Source: Sinimarinibacterium sp. NLF-5-8 (GTDB lineage: Bacteria; Pseudomonadota; Gammaproteobacteria; Nevskiales; Nevskiaceae). Taken from it: DNA of 64,000 nucleotides. Where the stretch lies: the NCBI RefSeq assembly GCF_010092425.1, contig NZ_CP048030.1:1054001-1118000 (forward strand), written 5' to 3'. Each line of letters begins with the position of its first letter. Within the stretch, counting starts at the first letter, position 1. Below are positions 58,653-64,000 of this stretch, piece after piece. The position numbers and the translations under genes are program-made. The notes under the pieces are model-generated. The model was given only the letters and a program-made list of their open reading frames with translations. It had not been told where the DNA came from and made no database searches.

Positions 58653-61253
58653 ATGCGCATGGACAAACTCACACACCGCTTTCAACAAGCCCTGTCGGAC
58701 GCGCAATCGCTAGCGATTGGTCGCGATCATCCGGCCATCGAACCCGCGCACCTGCTCGCCGCGCTGCTGCAACAGGATGGCGGCTCGACGTTGCCGCTGC
58801 TGCAAAACGCAGGCGTCAACATCGACCTGCTGCGCAGCAAACTGGCGCAGGCCCTCGACGCGCTGCCGCGTCTGGGCAAGGCCACCGGCGAAATCAACGT
58901 CTCCCCCGATCTGAACCGCCTGCTCAACCTCACCGACAAACTCGCGCAGACGCGCAAGGAGCCGTTCATTGCCACCGAGCTGTTCGTGCTCGCGGCGGTG
59001 GACGATCAAGGCAGCGTCGGCGACGCCCTGCGTGCGGCAGGCGCGCGCAAACCGCTGCTGGAAAAAGCCATCGACGCCGTGCGCGGCGGGCAAAAAGTGG
59101 ACAGCCAGAACGCCGAGGACAACCGGCAGGCGCTGGACAAATACACGGTGGATTTAACCGCGCGCGCCGCCAACGGCAAGATCGACCCGGTGATTGGCCG
59201 CGACGAAGAAATCCGCCGCGTCATTCAGGTGTTGAGCCGCCGCACCAAAAACAATCCGGTGCTGATCGGTGAACCCGGCGTGGGCAAGACCGCGATTGCC
59301 GAAGGCCTGGCGCAGCGCATCATCAATGGCGAAGTGCCGGAATCGCTGAAGGATCGGCGCTTGCTGTCGCTGGATCTGGGCGCGCTGATTGCCGGTGCCA
59401 AGTTCCGGGGCGAATTTGAAGAACGCCTCAAAGCGGTGCTGGACGACCTGTCCAAGCAGGAAGGCACCGTGATCCTGTTCATCGACGAAATCCACACGCT
59501 GGTAGGCGCAGGCAAAGCCGACGGTGCGATGGACGCGGGCAACATGCTCAAACCGGCACTGGCACGCGGCGAACTGCACTGCGTGGGCGCGACGACGCTG
59601 GACGAATATCGCAAGTACATCGAAAAAGATGCGGCGCTGGAGCGGCGCTTTCAGAAAGTGTTTGTGGGCGAACCGAGCGTGGAGGACACCATTGCGATCC
59701 TGCGCGGCCTCAAGGAACGCTACGAAGTGCATCACGGCGTAGACATCACCGACGGCGCGCTGGTGGCCGCTGCCAAGCTGTCGCAGCGCTACATCACCGA
59801 CCGCAACCTGCCCGACAAGGCGATTGATTTGGTCGATGAGGCGGCATCGCGCATCCGCATCGAAATCGACTCCAAACCGGAGGCGCTGGATCGCCTGCAC
59901 CGTCGCCTGATCCAGCTCAAGATCGAGCGCGAGGCGCTGAAAAAAGAGCACGACGACGGTGCCAGACGCTCACTGGCGGCGCTGGAAGAAGAAATCGAAA
60001 AACTCGAACGCGAATACGCCGATCTGGATGAAAAATGGAAGGCGGAAAAAGCCACCGTTGCCGGCAGTGCAGGCGTCAAGGAAGAACTGGATCGCCTGCG
60101 CACCGAGCTGGAGGCCGCACGCCGTGCCGGTGATCTGTCGCGCATGGCCGAACTGCAATATGGCCAGATTCCCGATCTGGAAAAGCGCCTGAGCCAGACC
60201 AGTGATGCCGATGCCAGCGGCCACAAGTTTGAGCTGCTGCGCAACAGCGTCAGCGAGGATGAAATCGCCGAGATCATCGCGCGCTGGACGGGGATTCCGG
60301 TCACCAAACTGATGGAAGGCGAACGCGAAAAACTGCTGCGCATGGAAGCGGTACTGCACGAGCGTGTGGTGTCGCAAGACGAAGCCATCACCGCCGTGTC
60401 CGACGCCATCCGCCGCTCGCGCGCGGGGTTGTCCGATCCCAATCGTCCCATCGGCTCGTTCCTGTTTTTGGGGCCCACCGGCGTCGGCAAAACCGAACTG
60501 TGCAAGGCGCTGGCGTCATTCCTGTTTGACACCGAAGACGCCATGGTGCGCATCGACATGAGCGAGTTCATGGAGCGCCATAGCGTGAGCCGCCTGATTG
60601 GTGCGCCGCCGGGATATGTGGGCTACGACGAAGGCGGCTACCTGACCGAAGCCGTGCGCCGTCGCCCGTACTCGGTGGTGCTGCTCGATGAAGTGGAAAA
60701 AGCCCATCCCGAGGTGTTCAACATCCTGCTGCAAGTCCTCGATGATGGCCGCCTCACCGACGGCCAGGGGCGCACCGTGGATTTTCGCAACACCGTGGTG
60801 GTGATGACCTCCAACCTTGGCAGCGCACTGATCCAGGACATGATGAGCCAGCAGGGCGATTCCGCCGAAAGCCGCGCCGCAATCAAAGCCGCGGTGATGG
60901 GCGTGGTCAGCCAGCATTTTCGCCCGGAGTTCATCAACCGCATTGATGAAACGGTCGTATTCCAGCCCTTGGGCAGTGCCCATATCCGCCAGATTGCCAG
61001 CATCCAGACCCAGCACCTGATCCAGCGTCTGGCCGAGCGCGGCATCACCCTGCATCTGACCGACGCCGCACTCGATTTACTCGCAGAAGTGGGCTTTGAC
61101 CCGGTCTTTGGCGCGCGCCCGCTCAAGCGCGCGGTTCAGGCACAAGTGGAAAATCCACTGGCGCGGTTGATTCTGGATGGCCAGTTTGCCAATGGTGATA
61201 CCGTTGAAGTCACTCGCAGCGAAACCGGCCTGCGGTTTGAGCGCACCGAATAA
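58653..61253 (+). CDS. clpB: ATP-dependent chaperone ClpB
   Basis: A hexameric disaggregase working with DnaK, 866 residues from the ATG at 58653 (AAGGAG upstream). The N-domain reads [36 protein letters not shown]. The first ATPase has [18 protein letters not shown] and [17 protein letters not shown]. The coiled-coil middle domain spans roughly 410-530 ([36 protein letters not shown]). The second ATPase has [15 protein letters not shown] and [17 protein letters not shown] sigma-32 promoter lies upstream. Confidence 0.97.
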   Translation: MRMDKLTHRFQQALSDAQSLAIGRDHPAIEPAHLLAALLQQDGGSTLPLLQNAGVNIDLLRSKLAQALDALPRLGKATGEINVSPDLNRLLNLTDKLAQTRKEPFIATELFVLAAVDDQGSVGDALRAAGARKPLLEKAIDAVRGGQKVDSQNAEDNRQALDKYTVDLTARAANGKIDPVIGRDEEIRRVIQVLSRRTKNNPVLIGEPGVGKTAIAEGLAQRIINGEVPESLKDRRLLSLDLGALIAGAKFRGEFEERLKAVLDDLSKQEGTVILFIDEIHTLVGAGKADGAMDAGNMLKPALARGELHCVGATTLDEYRKYIEKDAALERRFQKVFVGEPSVEDTIAILRGLKERYEVHHGVDITDGALVAAAKLSQRYITDRNLPDKAIDLVDEAASRIRIEIDSKPEALDRLHRRLIQLKIEREALKKEHDDGARRSLAALEEEIEKLEREYADLDEKWKAEKATVAGSAGVKEELDRLRTELEAARRAGDLSRMAELQYGQIPDLEKRLSQTSDADASGHKFELLRNSVSEDEIAEIIARWTGIPVTKLMEGEREKLLRMEAVLHERVVSQDEAITAVSDAIRRSRAGLSDPNRPIGSFLFLGPTGVGKTELCKALASFLFDTEDAMVRIDMSEFMERHSVSRLIGAPPGYVGYDEGGYLTEAVRRRPYSVVLLDEVEKAHPEVFNILLQVLDDGRLTDGQGRTVDFRNTVVVMTSNLGSALIQDMMSQQGDSAESRAAIKAAVMGVVSQHFRPEFINRIDETVVFQPLGSAHIRQIASIQTQHLIQRLAERGITLHLTDAALDLLAEVGFDPVFGARPLKRAVQAQVENPLARLILDGQFANGDTVEVTRSETGLRFERTE

Positions 61254-61262
61254 AGGTTACCG

Positions 61263-61308
61263 GCAAAACAAAACCCGCAGCGTTCAAACGCTGCGGGTTT
61301 TGTTTTGC
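61263..61308. terminator. Strong bidirectional terminator after clpB
   Basis: Twenty-base perfect arms (GCAAAACAAAACCCGCAGCG and its complement) around a TTCAAA loop lie between the converging clpB and lipoprotein genes. Confidence 0.93.
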
Positions 61309-61328
61309 AATAAAGGGCTGATGCGGCC

Positions 61329-62306
61329 TCAGCCGAGCAGTCCTCCCAGTAAGCCACCGCCGGTACCGCCACCCGTTCCTCCGGTGCCGCCACCGGTGCC
61401 ACCGCCAGTCCCACCCGTGCCGCCGCCGCTACCACCGCCCGTTCCTCCGGTGCCGCCGCCGGTGCCACCCGTACCGCCGCCAGTGCCGCCACCCCCCGTG
61501 GTATCACCGCCTCCTGCACCGCCGGTGGTATCACCGCCTGTCGTGTTGCCGCCTGTGGTGTTGCCGCCGCCAGTAGTCCCACCGGTGGTGTTCCCGCCGG
61601 TACTCCCACCGTCCTCGTCGGGACGCGGCGGAACGTGATCGTCAGCACCAATGAAATTACTTTCAAGCGTGTCATCGTCCGAGCCTTCGGCGGCGGCAGC
61701 GCGCGCCAACTGCTCCAGCAGTTCGTCATAGATATCGTTGGGCTGTGCGTTGAACACGGCCGAGAAAATCCACAGTGCGTTCTGCGTCCACTGCGTCGGA
61801 ATGTCGTAGCCCTGGTTGCGCATGGCCGTGCGCAAGCGCCGAGCCGCATCCAGCAACCCTGTGGAGGCATTGGACAATTCCGTGCTCGGGTTTGCGTTGA
61901 ACCAACCATTGAGCGGCTGCCCCACTGCCAGCGCAAGACCAAGTCGAGTCAATGGCGTTGCGTTGGTACGCTGGGCGTTGAACTCGGTTGCCAATGAAAA
62001 CACCGTGCGGCCATTCCCCGTAACCTTGATGGCACAAGGCATGGCGCTGGCACTGCTCACGTCCACCGCAAAGCGGCCTGCGTTGTCTGAACTGCCACTG
62101 ACCTGGGAGCCGTCAGCACATTTGACGGTGACTGCACCGCCTCTGATGGGTGCACCCACCGCAGCGACACCCTGGATATTGCCCTGTGGCGCAGGGCCGA
62201 TGTTGTTGTCGCTGCCACCACCGCATGCGCTCAGCGCCAGTCCGGCAGCCAACGCAGTCAACCTGAAGGCTGCAGGCGCGTATTTGGAAAACATTGTTGA
62301 ACGCAT
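61329..62306 (-). CDS. Lipoprotein with long Gly/Thr repeat tail
   Basis: The 325-residue product starts at the ATG after GGAGGAG. The signal peptide ends in the lipobox ALSAC, then GGGSDNN, so it is a lipoprotein. A beta-rich domain follows (NIQGVAAVGAPIRGGAVTVKCADGSQVSGSSDNAGRFAVDVS), a carboxypeptidase-regulatory-like fold, and a helical part (LLDAARRLRTAMRNQGYDIPTQWTQNALWIFSAVFN). The last 100 residues are nearly only Gly and Thr (TGGNTTGG, TGGGTGG units), ending LLGGLLG. The function is unknown; the tail may be a flexible surface stalk. Confidence 0.82.
   Translation of the reverse strand: MRSTMFSKYAPAAFRLTALAAGLALSACGGGSDNNIGPAPQGNIQGVAAVGAPIRGGAVTVKCADGSQVSGSSDNAGRFAVDVSSASAMPCAIKVTGNGRTVFSLATEFNAQRTNATPLTRLGLALAVGQPLNGWFNANPSTELSNASTGLLDAARRLRTAMRNQGYDIPTQWTQNALWIFSAVFNAQPNDIYDELLEQLARAAAAEGSDDDTLESNFIGADDHVPPRPDEDGGSTGGNTTGGTTGGGNTTGGNTTGGDTTGGAGGGDTTGGGGTGGGTGGTGGGTGGTGGGSGGGTGGTGGGTGGGTGGTGGGTGGGLLGGLLG
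61335..61620. repeat. Degenerate short tandem repeats encoding the Gly/Thr tail
   Basis: Units built on CCGCCACCGGTGCCGCCACC variants repeat over about 285 bases within the lipoprotein gene. They are imperfect, so strong phase variation is unlikely, but the length may vary between strains. Confidence 0.8.
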
Positions 62307-62568
62307 GAAACTCCTCCGATGCAAATCGTAATCACAACTCATTTACGGTTAAAACCGTGGCAGATTGTAGGCCAATCCGAAGTCGTTATAAAAGTACCGT
62401 ATATCAGTGTGTTAAACATCTTCATCAGCCGCAACATGACGTCAGATGACGTTACCCAACCCGAATTGGGATGAGTTTTACGCCAGAACCCGCCTGCGCC
62501 GTGGGATAATCCCGCCAACTACTGCGCGCAACCGCTCGCGCACCGTTTTGGGGTGAGTTTTTATCTTT

Positions 62569-64000
62569 ATGTCTGTTGATTCTGTCGATCTGCCGGTGAC
62601 TGCACCGGCCTGCCCTGCCTTTGATGCCGCAAACGCGGCACAACACCATTCCGGACTGACGCTGATACTGGTTGCCAGCGAACAAATGGCATACCGGCTG
62701 GCCGATGAAATCCGCTTCTTTTTGCCGCCGGATGTGCCGCTGACGCACCTGCCTAACACCGAGGTGCTGCCCTACGATCCGCTGTCACCGCACCAGGAAG
62801 TGCTCTCGGAGCGCATCCGCGCCTTGCACCAACTGCCGCAAATGGCGCGCGGGGTGCTGCTGACCACGGTCGATCAACTGCTGCTGCGGCTGCCGCCCAA
62901 GCAATGGCTCGACAGCCGCGCGTTTGAGCTGCAAGTGGGGCAAACCCTTGACCCCCTCGCCTTTCGCGCGCGCTTGATTGCCGCCGGTTACAACGCCGTA
63001 TCCGAGGTGCAAACGCAAGGCGAGTTTGCCGTGCGCGGTGCGCTGATTGATCTGTTTCCGATGGGTTCTGAAAGCGCCTACCGGATTGATTTGTTTGATG
63101 ATGACATCGACAGCATCCGCACCTTTGACCCCGAAACCCAGCGCAGCACCGACAAGGTAGCGCAGATTCGCCTGCTGCCCGCGCGCGAGTTTCCGCTGGA
63201 CAAGGACGGCATTGACACGTTCCGCCGCCGTTACCGTGAGTATTTCCCCGGCGACCCCGCGCGCTCGCGCATTTATACCGAGGTCAGCAAGGGCATCATG
63301 CCCGGCGGCATCGAGGCGTGGCTGCCGCTGTTTTTCAGCCAAACCGCGCACCTGGGCGATTACCTGCCGGCGAATACGCAAGTGCTGGCGCTGGATGACG
63401 TCACGCGCGCGCTGGACAACGCCTGGCAGCATATTCAAGAGCGCCACACCCGCTACAGCGGCGATCTTCAGCGACCTTTGATGCTGCCGCAGGATGCGTT
63501 TTTCAGCGTTGATGCCGCGCGCGCGGCGCTGCGGTTTACGCCGCAACCACTGCCCGGTGTGCCACTGCGCGCGCTGGGGCAAGGCGAGGCCGAAATCAAA
63601 GCCGAACTGGCCGCCAGCGACAGCCGCCGCACCTTGTTTGTGGCCGAATCCGCAGGCCGCCGTGAGGCGCTGCTGGGCTGGCTCAAAAACCAGGGCATTG
63701 GCGCGCGCGCGGTGGATAGCTTTGCTGCGTTTGTGGCCGATAACAAACGCTTTGGCATCACCTTGGGGCCGATTCACCACGGCTTTGCGCTGGATGCTGA
63801 AAACCTGCAATGGATCAGCGAAGCGCAGGTGTTTGGTCAGCGCGTGCAAACCCAATACGCCCCGCGCCGCCGCAACAAAATCCGCGACCCTGAAACAGTA
63901 TTACGCGATTTATCCTCGCTGACGCTGGGCGCGCCGGTGGTGCATGTGGAACACGGCGTCGGCCGCTATATGGGCTTGCAACGGCTGGATGCGGGTGGCG
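62569..64000 (+). CDS. mfd: Transcription-repair coupling factor Mfd, N-terminal part
   Basis: Mfd removes RNA polymerase stalled at DNA lesions and recruits UvrA. The visible 477 residues include the UvrB-like N-terminal domains (LILVASEQMAYRLADEIRFFLPP, HLPNTEVLPYDPLSPHQEVLSERIRALHQL, YNAVSEVQTQGEFAVRGALIDLFPMGS, YRIDLFDDDIDSIRTFDPETQRS) and the start of the RNA polymerase-interacting domain (APVVHVEHGVGRYMGLQRL). The helicase motor lies beyond the right edge. The ATG reads MSVDSVDLPV. It is divergent from the lipoprotein gene. Confidence 0.97.
   Translation, partial: MSVDSVDLPVTAPACPAFDAANAAQHHSGLTLILVASEQMAYRLADEIRFFLPPDVPLTHLPNTEVLPYDPLSPHQEVLSERIRALHQLPQMARGVLLTTVDQLLLRLPPKQWLDSRAFELQVGQTLDPLAFRARLIAAGYNAVSEVQTQGEFAVRGALIDLFPMGSESAYRIDLFDDDIDSIRTFDPETQRSTDKVAQIRLLPAREFPLDKDGIDTFRRRYREYFPGDPARSRIYTEVSKGIMPGGIEAWLPLFFSQTAHLGDYLPANTQVLALDDVTRALDNAWQHIQERHTRYSGDLQRPLMLPQDAFFSVDAARAALRFTPQPLPGVPLRALGQGEAEIKAELAASDSRRTLFVAESAGRREALLGWLKNQGIGARAVDSFAAFVADNKRFGITLGPIHHGFALDAENLQWISEAQVFGQRVQTQYAPRRRNKIRDPETVLRDLSSLTLGAPVVHVEHGVGRYMGLQRLDAGG

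Noticed and set aside
61335-61620. CRISPR array
   Set aside because: The repeats are short, contiguous and in frame, coding Gly/Thr; there are no unique spacers and no cas genes.

Overview
The window reads as chromosome of a GC-rich gammaproteobacterium. The grounds are ffs-dnaX-ybaB synteny, mrcB followed by a TPR lipoprotein (the Pseudomonas-type LpoP arrangement), DarP, a PA3496-type small protein, a DUF1631 protein, Mfd and ClpB. The EphD-like hydrolase/dehydrogenase fusion with a diiron-type hydrolase and an animal-type class I aldolase would fit Nevskiales/Solimonas-like or Xanthomonadales-like bacteria, but the genus cannot be fixed from sequence alone.

Layout. 1-5.4 kb: serine/phenylalanine genes serC-serA-pheA (minus; pheA runs off the left edge), a PIN/ribbon-helix-helix toxin-antitoxin pair and a class V aminotransferase. 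5.5-7.7 kb: SRP RNA, dnaX, ybaB, with no recR behind them. 7.8-13.9 kb: a tightly overlapping minus-strand operon mrcB-lpoP-like-yoaA-like helicase-tsaB-yqaA. 14-22 kb: darP, tRNA-Thr, an M24 peptidase/EphD-like fusion/metal-dependent hydrolase operon, an unrecognised 731-residue membrane protein, class I aldolase and tRNA-Ser, then an FMN glutamate-synthase-like enzyme to 24.1 kb.

The accessory region runs from about 24.1 to 53.0 kb. Its left part is a graveyard: a TacAT-like remnant, a Phd/RelE pair, a JetD tail fragment, a truncated Cys-rich secreted protein, a trypsin-like GlyGly-CTERM protein whose C-terminus is shifted out of frame at a run of eight G, a HigBA pair, and a second GlyGly-CTERM tail. 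Its centre is a defence island: AbiEi/AbiEii, a complete Wadjet operon jetABCD (minus), and, divergent from it, WYL regulator-DUF262/DUF1524-hsdM-hsdS-rhuM-hsdR. Its right part is a decapitated large serine recombinase with two related helix-turn-helix ORFs, and a mercury locus (merR, merT, merP and a GDCCVxC protein) with no merA. tRNA-Ala marks the right edge.

From 53.1 kb the core resumes: a subtilase, a PA3496-like acidic protein, DUF1631, an HNH nuclease, clpB with a convincing sigma-32 promoter, a Gly-rich lipoprotein and the start of mfd. GCGCGC runs are common in core segments and visibly rarer in the defence/mercury segment, which agrees with transfer (judged by eye).

Functionally, the defence genes would act in layers. 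Type I restriction would cut unmodified DNA. The DUF262/DUF1524 protein probably attacks modified DNA. Wadjet cleaves small circular DNA, and AbiE acts as an abortive type IV toxin-antitoxin. The WYL protein sits in the divergent promoter region where it could govern both arms.
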